Source: JAAYHG01 sp012735455 (lineage in GTDB: Bacteria > Bacillota > DTU030 > DUMP01). From it: a DNA stretch of 64,000 nucleotides. Below are positions 56,906 to 64,000 of this stretch, piece by piece (position 1 is the first letter of the stretch; each line of letters starts with the position of its first letter). The stretch spans positions 124,001-188,000 of the forward strand of contig JBMNIX010000009.1 in assembly GCA_050951365.1 (NCBI GenBank), given 5' to 3'. The notes beneath the pieces were generated by a model. The model was given only the letters and a program-made list of their open reading frames with translations, was not told the origin of the DNA and ran no database searches. Made by a program: the position numbers and the translations under genes.

Positions 56906-57874
56906 TTAGGCACTGGCGCTCATAAGGATGCTCCAGCGGCCACACCGATCCCCCCAACAGGCCACAATCTTACCCTCGGCTGTAATTTCCACCACCTCGC
57001 ACTGATTAGAACAGCTGGTGCATGAACGACTTTTGGCTTTGAAATGCCAACGGCTAACATCGAAACCCCGAAAGCGCGTTTTCCTCCCATCTGCAACAGC
57101 CTTTTGGGCCAGCAGCGCAGCCCCCACCGCCCCCATCACATCATAGAGTTTCGGTATCGTGATCGTGGTACCCAAAGCAGACTCAAAGGCCTGTCTCATG
57201 CCGGCGTTGGCAGCCACACCTCCCTGAAACAAGACGGGACTCCTAATTTCCTTACCCTTGGCCACATTGTTCAGGTAGTTTCGCACCAGGGCTTCGCATA
57301 ACCCGGCCACAATATCCTCTACCTTGTAGCCCAACTGCTGCTTATGGATCATGTCTGACTCGGCAAAGACTGCGCAGCGTCCGGCAATCCGCACACGGTT
57401 CTCAGATTGTTCTGCCAGAGAGCCAAATTCCTCAATGGGAAGTCCCAACCGAGCCGCTTGGCGATCCAAAAAAGAACCAGTACCTGCAGCACAGACAGTG
57501 TTCATGGCAAAATCCGTTACAACACCCTGGCGTAGGATAATGATCTTTGAATCCTGTCCTCCAATCTCAAGAACGGTACAGACATCAGGTACCACTCTTA
57601 AGGCTGCCACTGCATGGGCAGTGATCTCATTCTTCACTGTATCGGCCCCTACCATTGCCCCCGCTAATTGCCGCCCGCTGCCGGTAGTCCCAACACCTGC
57701 CACCTTGACATCAGGCCCGATCCCTGCCTGTAGTCTTGCCAATCCCTCCTGTACCGCGCGAATAGGATCACCCTGGGTGCGCAGGTAGATGCTTGTAAGA
57801 ACTTCACCTTTCTCGTCCATTAGAACCAAATTGGTACTAACTGAACCAACATCAATACCAAGGTACGAACGCAC
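56906..57874 (-). CDS. 2-hydroxyacyl-CoA dehydratase activase (BadF/HgdC family)
   Basis: A 322-residue ASKHA-fold ATPase that in relatives injects an electron into 2-hydroxyacyl-CoA dehydratases or benzoyl-CoA reductases through a bridging Fe-S cluster. GIDVGSVSTNLVLMDE, IGGQDSKII, CAAGTGSFLDRQAARLG and FQGGVAANAG are the nucleotide and cluster motifs. A C-terminal cysteine set (SCTSCSNQCEV, CWGDRC) is typical of the standalone activase type. It starts where the stop of the next upstream gene ends (one-base overlap). No dehydratase subunit of the HgdAB kind is present in the window. Confidence 0.9.
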   Translation of the reverse strand: MRSYLGIDVGSVSTNLVLMDEKGEVLTSIYLRTQGDPIRAVQEGLARLQAGIGPDVKVAGVGTTGSGRQLAGAMVGADTVKNEITAHAVAALRVVPDVCTVLEIGGQDSKIIILRQGVVTDFAMNTVCAAGTGSFLDRQAARLGLPIEEFGSLAEQSENRVRIAGRCAVFAESDMIHKQQLGYKVEDIVAGLCEALVRNYLNNVAKGKEIRSPVLFQGGVAANAGMRQAFESALGTTITIPKLYDVMGAVGAALLAQKAVADGRKTRFRGFDVSRWHFKAKSRSCTSCSNQCEVVEITAEGKIVACWGDRCGRWSILMSASA

Positions 57875-58989
57875 TATGCCCGCCTCCTGCAGTCATCTCT
57901 TTCCACCCGGTCCTTGCGCCGTGCCAACAAGAGGTCACAAAAAGCCTCAAGCCGTGTTCGGATTCCCACCTCACTGGCATGTTCATCCAGCATGAAGGTA
58001 AGAACCGGTATATTGTAATCTTGGCTAACCTTAGGCAAAATACTCTCCGCCACAATCTCCGGCATGCAAGTGAGGGGTGCCAACTGAATTACACCGTCGA
58101 ATCCGGCTCGTGCATACTCGATAGTCATGCTAATGCTCTCTATTCCGTGTCCGCCTACGAAGTGACCCAGGTATGGTGCCGCCAGGCGGTAGTGTTTCTT
58201 GTCATCGCGCAGGTGAATAGCATTTAAAACTAAATTGGTCCGCACCCAATCGCTTAAGTAGATGGAACGTGTCACCTCAACTCCCATCTCACCTAGAACG
58301 CGTTCAGTCTCTAAGTTAACAGCCGGTTCCAGTACCGTATAAATCTCACCAACTATCCCAACCTTAAGGGGCTGTTCACCATCCGTACGCCGCGGTACAC
58401 CCCGAAGCAAGTTACGCCCGTGGTCTGCCGCCGCCTGAAGCGCTCTGCTATCAGGGGCCTGATCCACCACTTTTACAATCTCACCCCAAGCCCTGGTGGC
58501 AGCGCCCCGCTGGGCTTCCCGTGCCCGAGTTTTCATGAGCTCTCGTTCCAACTCATCAAGAACCTTAAGCTTTTGCCAAGCCAGACGTCCCGCCTGCACT
58601 ACACGGCGTAGGTCCGCTCCCCCAGTCACAGCGCGCAGCCCCGCTATGAGTTCGCGCCAATGGCCCTGCGGCGGCTCCAGCACTACCATGTTCATTTCCG
58701 CACCCTGATCTCGCAAGATCTCGCGCTGCACCTGGGCGTAGTAGCCAAAGCGGCAAGGACCGACGCCACCCGCCATCAACACCGTATCAGCCCCCAATTC
58801 CGCTGCTTGTAGAAAATTACCCACGTTTACCTTCAGAGGAAGACAGGCAAACTCTGGCGAGTAGCGGGTGCCAAGAGCAATCGTTTCCTTGCTTATGGCA
58901 GGTGGTACCACTGTCTCCACACCCAGAACAGAAAAAAAAGCCCGCAGCGGAACCCAGATGTGACCCATGTGAGGAAAGGTGACCTTCAT
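57874..58989 (-). CDS. DUF2229-type acyl-CoA dehydratase activase-related protein (larger subunit)
   Basis: A 371-residue protein of the DUF2229 group, related to the HgdAB/BcrBC fold. The start is ATG at 58989, six bases after GGAGGAG. Visible parts are FPHMGHIWVPLRAFFSVLG, LMAGGVGPCRFGYYAQVQRE and GGHGIESISMTIEYARAGFD. Cysteines in EFACLPLKVN, GPCRFG and LTCMPEIV recall the cluster ligands of dehydratase subunits. It overlaps its neighbours on both sides. The role is unknown. Confidence 0.82.
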   Translation of the reverse strand: MKVTFPHMGHIWVPLRAFFSVLGVETVVPPAISKETIALGTRYSPEFACLPLKVNVGNFLQAAELGADTVLMAGGVGPCRFGYYAQVQREILRDQGAEMNMVVLEPPQGHWRELIAGLRAVTGGADLRRVVQAGRLAWQKLKVLDELERELMKTRAREAQRGAATRAWGEIVKVVDQAPDSRALQAAADHGRNLLRGVPRRTDGEQPLKVGIVGEIYTVLEPAVNLETERVLGEMGVEVTRSIYLSDWVRTNLVLNAIHLRDDKKHYRLAAPYLGHFVGGHGIESISMTIEYARAGFDGVIQLAPLTCMPEIVAESILPKVSQDYNIPVLTFMLDEHASEVGIRTRLEAFCDLLLARRKDRVERDDCRRRA

Positions 58990-59939
58990 GAAACACTCCT
59001 CCACTCTATCATGTCCAGAAAGGCCTCTAAACGCGTAACAAGGCCACCTTCGCCTGTGTGCTCATCCAGAGTGAGTAAGAGAAACGGTAGCCTCCCGTGC
59101 CGGTGAGCCTGGCGCTCCAGGAGCTCTCCCACCAGGGAGTCCGGCCCGCAGCCAAATGAAACCACATGCACGATCCCCACTACACCACCGGCGCGCATAA
59201 AATACCCCCCTGCCCCCATGAGGGAACGCCCCAAGCTCCAAAAAAGCGATTTGGGCAGCCGCCGTGCCTCCCTTTCAATCAGCTGACACGGTAGCATCTC
59301 GGGTGTCACCACCTGGTAGCCGCGCCGCCGGAGCCGGGTTACCAACTCCATGCTAACAAACCTATCAAACGTATTGTAGGGATGCCCCAGGAGCAGGATT
59401 CTCGCAACCCCGGGCTTCTCGTCGGAAGGGATATTATCCAACACGTCCAGAGGTGTAAGCCCCTCCTGTAACCGTGCCACGTAACGAGCTTGCGCCGTCA
59501 CTGCCTGGCGCCAGGCCGAGCGGCACTCCTTCACGCCGAATCCCAGAACACGCCCCGTGGAAAGAAAAGCTCGTTCCCAGGCCCTACTGCCAGAACGAGC
59601 ATCCAGGGTAGGTGTCAAGAGCGGAGGGCACCTTTTACCTGAATGACGCAGCATGTCTGGCAGTCCCATAAACTTGGGACAAATGTATGTTCCCGGCTGT
59701 GCACTCACTATCCGGGGAACAAATAGAAACTCCACCTGCGGGGCCAGGTGGAAGGCGTGCCCGTAAAACACCTTCACCGGCAAGCAGGCCTCAGCTACCG
59801 CCACTAACACTCCCTCATCCAGAATTTCCTTGGTTGTTGGTGGTGATGTTACAACCTCTGCCCCTAGCTCCTGCCAAAAGGTTTGCCACAGGGGGTAGTA
59901 ATGGTAGTAAAGAAGAGCTCGCGGAATACCAATTCTCAC
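58986..59939 (-). CDS. DUF2229-type acyl-CoA dehydratase activase-related protein (smaller subunit)
   Basis: A 317-residue DUF2229 protein. The start is chosen at GTG 59939, giving VRIGIPRALLYYHYYPLW as its N-terminus, which fits the family, with AGGTGA five bases upstream. EACLPVKVFYGHA, VPRIVS and VSFGCGPDSLVGELL carry the conserved cysteines. Four bases overlap the larger subunit, so the two with the activase form one translation unit in the order small, large, activase. Confidence 0.82.
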   Translation of the reverse strand: MRIGIPRALLYYHYYPLWQTFWQELGAEVVTSPPTTKEILDEGVLVAVAEACLPVKVFYGHAFHLAPQVEFLFVPRIVSAQPGTYICPKFMGLPDMLRHSGKRCPPLLTPTLDARSGSRAWERAFLSTGRVLGFGVKECRSAWRQAVTAQARYVARLQEGLTPLDVLDNIPSDEKPGVARILLLGHPYNTFDRFVSMELVTRLRRRGYQVVTPEMLPCQLIEREARRLPKSLFWSLGRSLMGAGGYFMRAGGVVGIVHVVSFGCGPDSLVGELLERQAHRHGRLPFLLLTLDEHTGEGGLVTRLEAFLDMIEWRSVS

Positions 59940-59958
59940 GCATCTCACCTGAGCCTTT

Positions 59959-61422
59959 CTAAACAGGTTTTTGCGGCGGCCGCCGGTCGGGATCTTGGGG
60001 CTGCAGAGCCCGAGGGCGAAAACGCTTCATGGGAACCGGCTGCCGTAGGAGAATGTCCAGCAGTGCAGCCCCGTCAAATGGAAGTAGCGGCCACAGGTAG
60101 GGCACATTAAAGGATTTTGTGGTCATTAAACGCACCAGCAGCAGGAACATACCAACAGCCAGACCTATGACCCCGCCCAAGCCTCCCAACAGTAGGAGCA
60201 GTAACCGGGCTAGGCGTACAGCCATGCCAAACTCGTAGCTGGGAGTTGCAAAGGTTCCCACCGCGGCAATAGCCATGTATACTACCACCTCCGGGATCAA
60301 GAGTCCCACCTTCGTGGCAAAGTCGCCTATCATGAAGGCCGCAATGATACCCAGGGCTGTAGCTAAGGAATTAGGAGTATGGATGGCAGCCATACGCACC
60401 AGATCAAGACCAATTTCGGCAAAGATAAACTGCAAGAAAAGCGGTACCCTACCCAACTCACGCGGTCCAATAAATCTGAGGGAACTGGGCATGGCGTCCG
60501 GGTGCAGGGCAAAAAGCAGCCAGAGTGGAGTAACAATAAGAGAAGCAGTAATGCCAAAGAAACGGACCCACCGCAGATAAGCCCCCGCCAAGGCATTTTG
60601 CCGAAACTCCTCCGCGTGCTGCAGGTGATGAAATAATGTAGCCGGTGCGATTATGGCGCTTGGCGAGGTGTCCACCAAGATTAGAACATGCCCTTCGAGA
60701 ATGTGCACCGCCGCCACATCAGGCCGTTCGGTATAGCGGACTTGGGGAAAGGGATTCCAGGTGCCTAGCGTTAGAAACTCTTCCACGGATTTTTCTGCCA
60801 TAGGCAAACCATCGATATCTATGGTTTTGAGGCGCTCCTTGAGGAGTGTCACCAAACCCGGATCCGCTACATCTTTGATATAAACAACCGCAATGTCGGA
60901 CAAGGATCGTTTTCCTGCCTGCTGCAATTCCACCCGCAGCTTCGGGTCACGGATACGGCGACGTATCAGTGCTGTATTAAACACCAGCGTTTCGGTAAAT
61001 CCGTCCCGGGAACCGCGCGTCACGCGCTCGATATCAGGCTCTTCTGGCCCACGGGCCGGATACTCACGGGCATCAATAGCGATGGCTTCTCGCTCGCCAT
61101 CAATAATGAGCACCACCGGCCCAGCTAACACCGTCTTAGGTATATCCTCCAAAGAAGAAATGGTTTCAACTTCGATATAGCCGATGTAACTGGCCAGCAG
61201 TTTCTTTATGGGTGAAGGGGCCAACCTCTCCCGGGGAAGGCCCTGGAGTATCTGGAGAATACGCAGCAGCACCTGGTCCTTGGCAAACCCATCGATAAAA
61301 ACCAGGGCTGCTTCCCGACCACCTACGGAAATATGTCTACTGACGACGTCGAGACTCTCGCCCAGCCCCATTTCCTCACGCAGGTAGTCCAGATTCTCCT
61401 CTAGTCTGCGCCTTAGCTCCAC
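59959..61422 (-). CDS. spoVAF: SpoVAF/GerA family spore germination protein
   Basis: A 487-residue membrane protein of the GerAA/SpoVAF family, with a large N-terminal cytosolic domain (GREAALVFIDGFAKDQVLL and GPVVLIIDGEREAIAIDARE) and about five membrane helices in the second half (for example LVTPLWLLFALHPDAMPSS-like segment near 300 and AFMIGDFATKVGLLIPEVVV). The RGSRDGFTETLVFNTALIRR segment is a family signature. Position after spoVAE identifies it as SpoVAF rather than a receptor subunit; it lacks partner gerB/gerC genes here. Confidence 0.92.
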   Translation of the reverse strand: MELRRRLEENLDYLREEMGLGESLDVVSRHISVGGREAALVFIDGFAKDQVLLRILQILQGLPRERLAPSPIKKLLASYIGYIEVETISSLEDIPKTVLAGPVVLIIDGEREAIAIDAREYPARGPEEPDIERVTRGSRDGFTETLVFNTALIRRRIRDPKLRVELQQAGKRSLSDIAVVYIKDVADPGLVTLLKERLKTIDIDGLPMAEKSVEEFLTLGTWNPFPQVRYTERPDVAAVHILEGHVLILVDTSPSAIIAPATLFHHLQHAEEFRQNALAGAYLRWVRFFGITASLIVTPLWLLFALHPDAMPSSLRFIGPRELGRVPLFLQFIFAEIGLDLVRMAAIHTPNSLATALGIIAAFMIGDFATKVGLLIPEVVVYMAIAAVGTFATPSYEFGMAVRLARLLLLLLGGLGGVIGLAVGMFLLLVRLMTTKSFNVPYLWPLLPFDGAALLDILLRQPVPMKRFRPRALQPQDPDRRPPQKPV

Positions 61423-61437
61423 CCCGCACAGCGCCTC

Positions 61438-61788
61438 CTAGCCTTTCGGGTTGAAAAGAATAGACATAACAAAACCAAAGAACACCGCGGCCGCTAACCC
61501 CATACTGGTGTTCTTGAAAACCCCGCTCAGAATTCCCACAGCCCCTTTGGCCTCAATCTCTTCAAACACCCCTGAGACAATGGCATGCCCAAAGCCAGTA
61601 AGCGGGATTGTGGCTCCGGCGCCACCTAGTTCTACCAGCTGTTCATATATCCCAAGACCGCTAAGCACGGCCCCTACTGAGACAAAAAGGACTAGGATAT
61701 GGGCCGAGGTAAGTGAGGTCAAATCCATAAGCAGTTGGCCCACGGCACAAATTGCCCCTCCCACTAAGAAAGCCATCAAATACTGCAC
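61438..61788 (-). CDS. spoVAE: stage V sporulation protein AE
   Basis: A 116-residue membrane protein of the SpoVAC/SpoVAEb family that helps form the dipicolinic acid channel in the spore inner membrane. LVGGAICAVGQLLMDLT, IYEQLVELGGAGATIPLTGFG and the VFEEIEAKGAVGILSGVFKN segment are diagnostic. The start is GTG at 61788 after GGAGG. It follows spoVAD by 11 bases. Confidence 0.95.
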   Translation of the reverse strand: MQYLMAFLVGGAICAVGQLLMDLTSLTSAHILVLFVSVGAVLSGLGIYEQLVELGGAGATIPLTGFGHAIVSGVFEEIEAKGAVGILSGVFKNTSMGLAAAVFFGFVMSILFNPKG

Positions 61789-61799
61789 TGCAGGCCCTC

Positions 61800-62813
61800 C
61801 TACACCTTTTCTATAGCCACTGCATGGGCAATACAGGGTATAGACTCGCCTTGCTGTGTAGACGTCGGGCTAAGCAAAGCCCCTGTGCTCACAAGGAGTA
61901 GCTTATGGTAGTCTCCGTTCAATAGGCTGCTGTAAAAGTACCCCGCAAACACTGTGGCGCTACACCCGCAACCACTCCCACCAGCATGCACATCTTGGTC
62001 GGGGGTGAAAATAATTACACCACAGTCGGTATAGTTTTTGCTCATATCGTAGCCCAACTCACTCAGCATCTCCTCGGCTAAGGCCTTGCCGAGGCAGCCC
62101 AGGTCTCCAGTGGCAATAACATCGTAATAATCTGGAGTGCGGCCAGTATCCTCAAAGTGCTGCTTGATAGTCTCTGTAGCAGCAGGTGCCATGGCAGACC
62201 CCATATCATTAGCATCTGTTATTCCCATGTCCACCACCCTGCCAACAGTGGCACACGTAAGGCAGGCACCAGAACCACTGCTGCCGATAATAGCCGCCCC
62301 TGCCCCAGTGACTGTCCACTGCGCAGTAGGTTTGCGCTGCACCCCCAGTTCTGTCGGGAAACGGAACTGTCGCTCTGCCGTCTGGTAATGCGAGGAAGAT
62401 GTAACCAGAACCTTGTCGGCGAAGTCACCATCCAGGGCAATTCCAGCCAAAGAAAGCGCTGCAGTAAAGGTGGAACAAGCACCAAACAACCCGTAGAAGG
62501 GCACTGGCAAATCGCGCGCGGCAAAATTGGAAGCGATTAGCTGGTTGAGAAGGTCACCGCCAAACATGAAGTCCAGATCCCCATATGAGGCGTTGATCTT
62601 ACCCAAGGCGATGTCTACGGCCTCGCGCACCATTTTCGATTCCGCCTTTTCCCAACTCTTCTCGCCGAATAGCGGGTCGGTAATAACCTCGTCAAAGTAT
62701 TCTCCCAGAGGGCCCTCGCCCTCCTTGCGACCAACAACACTGGCCGTGCTCAAGATAGGCAATGGTCGACTGAACACATAAGTCTGTTTGCCTAGCTTCT
62801 TGCTGCCTGTCAC
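61800..62813 (-). CDS. spoVAD: stage V sporulation protein AD
   Basis: A thiolase-fold protein that binds dipicolinic acid for uptake into the forespore, 337 residues. GKQTYVFSRPLPILSTASVV, EGPLGEYFDEVITDPLFG, FMFGGDLLNQLIASNF and GSGCGCSATVFAGYF are typical. The start is the GTG at 62813, seven bases after GGGAGG, overlapping the spoVAC stop by four bases; an earlier GTG at 62828 is possible but worse placed. Confidence 0.95.
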   Translation of the reverse strand: MTGSKKLGKQTYVFSRPLPILSTASVVGRKEGEGPLGEYFDEVITDPLFGEKSWEKAESKMVREAVDIALGKINASYGDLDFMFGGDLLNQLIASNFAARDLPVPFYGLFGACSTFTAALSLAGIALDGDFADKVLVTSSSHYQTAERQFRFPTELGVQRKPTAQWTVTGAGAAIIGSSGSGACLTCATVGRVVDMGITDANDMGSAMAPAATETIKQHFEDTGRTPDYYDVIATGDLGCLGKALAEEMLSELGYDMSKNYTDCGVIIFTPDQDVHAGGSGCGCSATVFAGYFYSSLLNGDYHKLLLVSTGALLSPTSTQQGESIPCIAHAVAIEKV

Positions 62814-63280
62814 AAGCGAGCCTCCCACAACCTTGTAAGCCAGTAAACAATACCTATCACAATAGAAGTCACAGTACTATAGACGAGCACCGGCCCTGCA
62901 ACCTGAAACATGCGCGCACCTACACCGGTAACAAAACCCTCACGTTTGAACTCCATGGCAGGAGAGACCATGGAATTGGCAAAACCGGTAATAGGCACCA
63001 CAGAACCCGCCCCGGCCACTTTCCCAATGTCGTCATAGACGCCGAGCCCGGTTAAGAATGCCCCTAGAAACACCATGACGCTGGCCGTAGGGCCAGCAGC
63101 CTCCTTCATGGACATACCCAAAGACTGAAAGAAAACCAACACTCCTTGGCCCAAGGTACAAATCAAGCCACCTACCAGGAAAGCCATGATTGTGTTCCTC
63201 AGCACGGCCGGCTTGGGTTTTTTTCGCTGTACTCGCCACTTATACTGTTCTTGATCTATGGTCTTTTCTTTCGTGGCCAC
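62810..63280 (-). CDS. spoVAC: stage V sporulation protein AC
   Basis: A 156-residue membrane protein forming the mechanosensitive dipicolinate channel with SpoVAE-type partners. After a basic start it shows AFLVGGLICTLGQGVLVFFQ, LTGLGVYDDIGKVAGAGSVV and PITGFANSMVSPAMEFKREG. It starts with GTG at 63280 and heads spoVAC-AD-AE-AF. Genes spoVAA and spoVAB are absent, as in many clostridia. Confidence 0.95.
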   Translation of the reverse strand: MATKEKTIDQEQYKWRVQRKKPKPAVLRNTIMAFLVGGLICTLGQGVLVFFQSLGMSMKEAAGPTASVMVFLGAFLTGLGVYDDIGKVAGAGSVVPITGFANSMVSPAMEFKREGFVTGVGARMFQVAGPVLVYSTVTSIVIGIVYWLTRLWEARL

Positions 63281-63342
63281 CTTCGTACCCCTCTCCTAGT
63301 TTTTCCTTAGAACCTTAGCTTATGCATTTTCCAGTTTTGGTT

Positions 63343-63370
63343 AGAAAAGGGAGGCACCCTGGTGCCCCCT
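63343..63370 (-). terminator. terminator after the dodecin gene
   Basis: GGGGGCACC, short loop, GGTGCCTCCC-type stem followed by TTTTCT on the minus strand; it overlaps the last bases of the gene. Confidence 0.8.
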
Positions 63371-63578
63371 AACTTGTCCCATCTACAGGAAAGGCGATTT
63401 TGCAGTTGGCTTTGTACTCAATCACCTGACCATCCTTGCAGTTGGCAGTAAGGTTATAAACCTCTACTCCGGTAACATTGCGCACTGTTTTCGACGCTTG
63501 TTTCACCGCATCGCGTACTGCCGCGTCCCAGCTGTCCTTAGACTCGCCCACGACTTCTATTACCTTAACGACAGTCAT
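63369..63578 (-). CDS. dodecin family flavin-binding protein
   Basis: A 69-residue dodecin: small subunits that assemble into a hollow dodecamer storing or buffering flavins. VVKVIEVVGESKDSWDAAVR, the DAVKQASKTVRNVTGVEVYN segment and CKDGQVIEYKANCKIAFPVD cover the whole fold. It is separated from sigF and from spoVAC by terminators, so it is a single-gene unit, with a sigma-F/G-like promoter upstream. Confidence 0.92.
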   Translation of the reverse strand: MTVVKVIEVVGESKDSWDAAVRDAVKQASKTVRNVTGVEVYNLTANCKDGQVIEYKANCKIAFPVDGTS

Positions 63579-63713
63579 TAATATAAATACCTCCTAGATA
63601 TTTTTTTGCGAGTAGATAGTCGCTCAGTTCCCTGCTGCCACCACCCTTCTTTGACATACTACTTGACACCTTGGAGGACGCTCTCCTAGCTAGTGTCACC
63701 TCATGGCTTAGTC

Positions 63714-63743
63714 TAGTATTCCTGCCATACGAAAAAGGCATAC
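63714..63743 (-). promoter_or_regulatory. possible sigma-F/G promoter of the dodecin gene
   Basis: GTATG (63739-63743), an 18-base spacer and AATACTA (63714-63720) match the forespore sigma consensus (GHATR, N18, CATWMTA) at all but one position. It begins at the end of the sigF terminator. Confidence 0.5.
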
Positions 63744-63766
63744 AAAAAAAGCGGTCCTAACCGCTT
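63743..63766 (-). terminator. terminator of sigF
   Basis: AAAGCGG, TTAGGA loop, CCGCTTT then TTTTT on the minus strand; the sigF stop codon TAG is in the loop. Confidence 0.88.
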
Positions 63767-64000
63767 TCCATGAGACGTTTTATTTTACGCAAGATCTGTT
63801 TTTCCAACCGTGAGATCTGTACCTGAGAAAGTCCCAGCTCTGCCGCTACCTCGGTTTGAGTCTTGTCGGTAAAAAAACGTTCGCGTATTATCCGCTTCTC
63901 CCGCGGTGCCAGTTGTTCTATAACTTGCCCCAAGAGAACATGATCTAGGAGCTCCTCGCTTTTTTCTTCGCCCAGCTGGTCCTCTAGATTGATGGCTGTA
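63757..64000 (-). CDS. sigF: RNA polymerase sigma-F factor (3' part; start outside window)
   Basis: The last 80 or so residues of a sporulation sigma factor. The end shows the region 4 helix-turn-helix FTDKTQTEVAAELGLSQVQI followed by SRLEKQILRKIKRLMESG and the stop at 63757. The SQVQISRLEK recognition helix and the location upstream of spoVA, as after spoIIA in Bacillus and clostridia, favour sigma-F; sigma-G, which is very similar, remains possible. Confidence 0.85.
   Translation of the reverse strand, partial: TAINLEDQLGEEKSEELLDHVLLGQVIEQLAPREKRIIRERFFTDKTQTEVAAELGLSQVQISRLEKQILRKIKRLMESG

Noticed and set aside
63281..63330. Sigma-G promoter for spoVAC (GCATA with AAAACTA)
   Set aside because: The start would fall inside the ribosome binding site of spoVAC.

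Overview
The window is a chromosomal segment of an endospore-forming, Gram-positive bacterium of the Firmicutes, most likely a clostridial lineage of the Moorella / Desulfotomaculum / Peptococcaceae type. The evidence is the density of sporulation genes (a SpoIID-like protein, a BofC-like protein, yunB, ytxC, spmA, spmB, ytfJ, spoVAC-AD-AE-AF, the end of sigF), three T-box leaders, a lysine riboswitch, an L20-type leader, strong GGAGG ribosome binding sites, and a 16S rRNA with an oversized V1 hairpin. Almost everything lies on the minus strand. Only a class A penicillin-binding protein (17081-19441) and one small unknown gene (49161-49628) read on the plus strand.

Layout, left to right. 1-6.8 kb: tgt, queA, a SpoIID-like gene, sigI, a DUF2905 gene, ruvB, ruvA and ruvC, read right to left (Holliday-junction resolution, a stress sigma factor, queuosine tRNA modification). 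6.9-9.1 kb: a BofC-like gene, yebC and nadE. 9.2-14.6 kb: a complete rRNA operon (16S-23S-5S) with tandem promoters, RNase III-type processing stems, no spacer tRNA, and a perfect 106-bp tandem duplication inside 16S. 14.7-17 kb: yunB and tyrS with its T-box. 17-19.5 kb: the penicillin-binding protein. 19.5-30.6 kb: mutS2, a U32-family protein, polX, cvpA, zapA and pheST with a T-box. 31-34 kb: an rRNA methyltransferase of the SpoU family and a Trk/Ktr potassium system whose membrane subunit carries three frameshifts. 34-37.5 kb: infC-rpmI-rplT behind an L20-type leader, and thrS with its T-box.

37.5-42.6 kb: a DUF445 gene, ytxC, tRNA-Val, then an accessory patch with an ADP-ribosylglycohydrolase and a frameshifted DUF262/DUF1524 (GmrSD-like) gene. 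42.6-46.7 kb: an RNA-processing-type metallo-beta-lactamase, plsC, cmk, aroH and a pseudouridine synthase. 46.7-49 kb: a flavoprotein overlapping a PyrK-like iron-sulfur electron-transfer subunit. 49.7-55 kb: spmB, spmA, ytfJ, a DUF2953 gene, scpB, scpA, trpS and an M50 protease. 55-60 kb: lysA under a lysine riboswitch, followed upstream by three overlapping genes of the 2-hydroxyacyl-CoA dehydratase activase family. 60-64 kb: spoVAF, spoVAE, spoVAD, spoVAC, a dodecin and the 3' end of sigF.

The most distinctive points are the 106-bp duplication in the 16S V1 hairpin, three genes whose best start codon is not ATG/GTG/TTG (infC ATT, polX ATA or CTG, plsC CTG), a perfect hairpin that buries the yunB ribosome binding site, four frameshifts each explained by loss of one base from a short homopolymer, and a dodecin gene placed between sigF and spoVA behind a sigma-F/G-type promoter. 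No new multi-gene system is proven. The ADP-ribosylglycohydrolase/DUF262 pair and the flavoprotein/Fe-S pair are the best candidates for unstudied function. All functional calls rest on motifs and family resemblance read by eye; no database search was possible.
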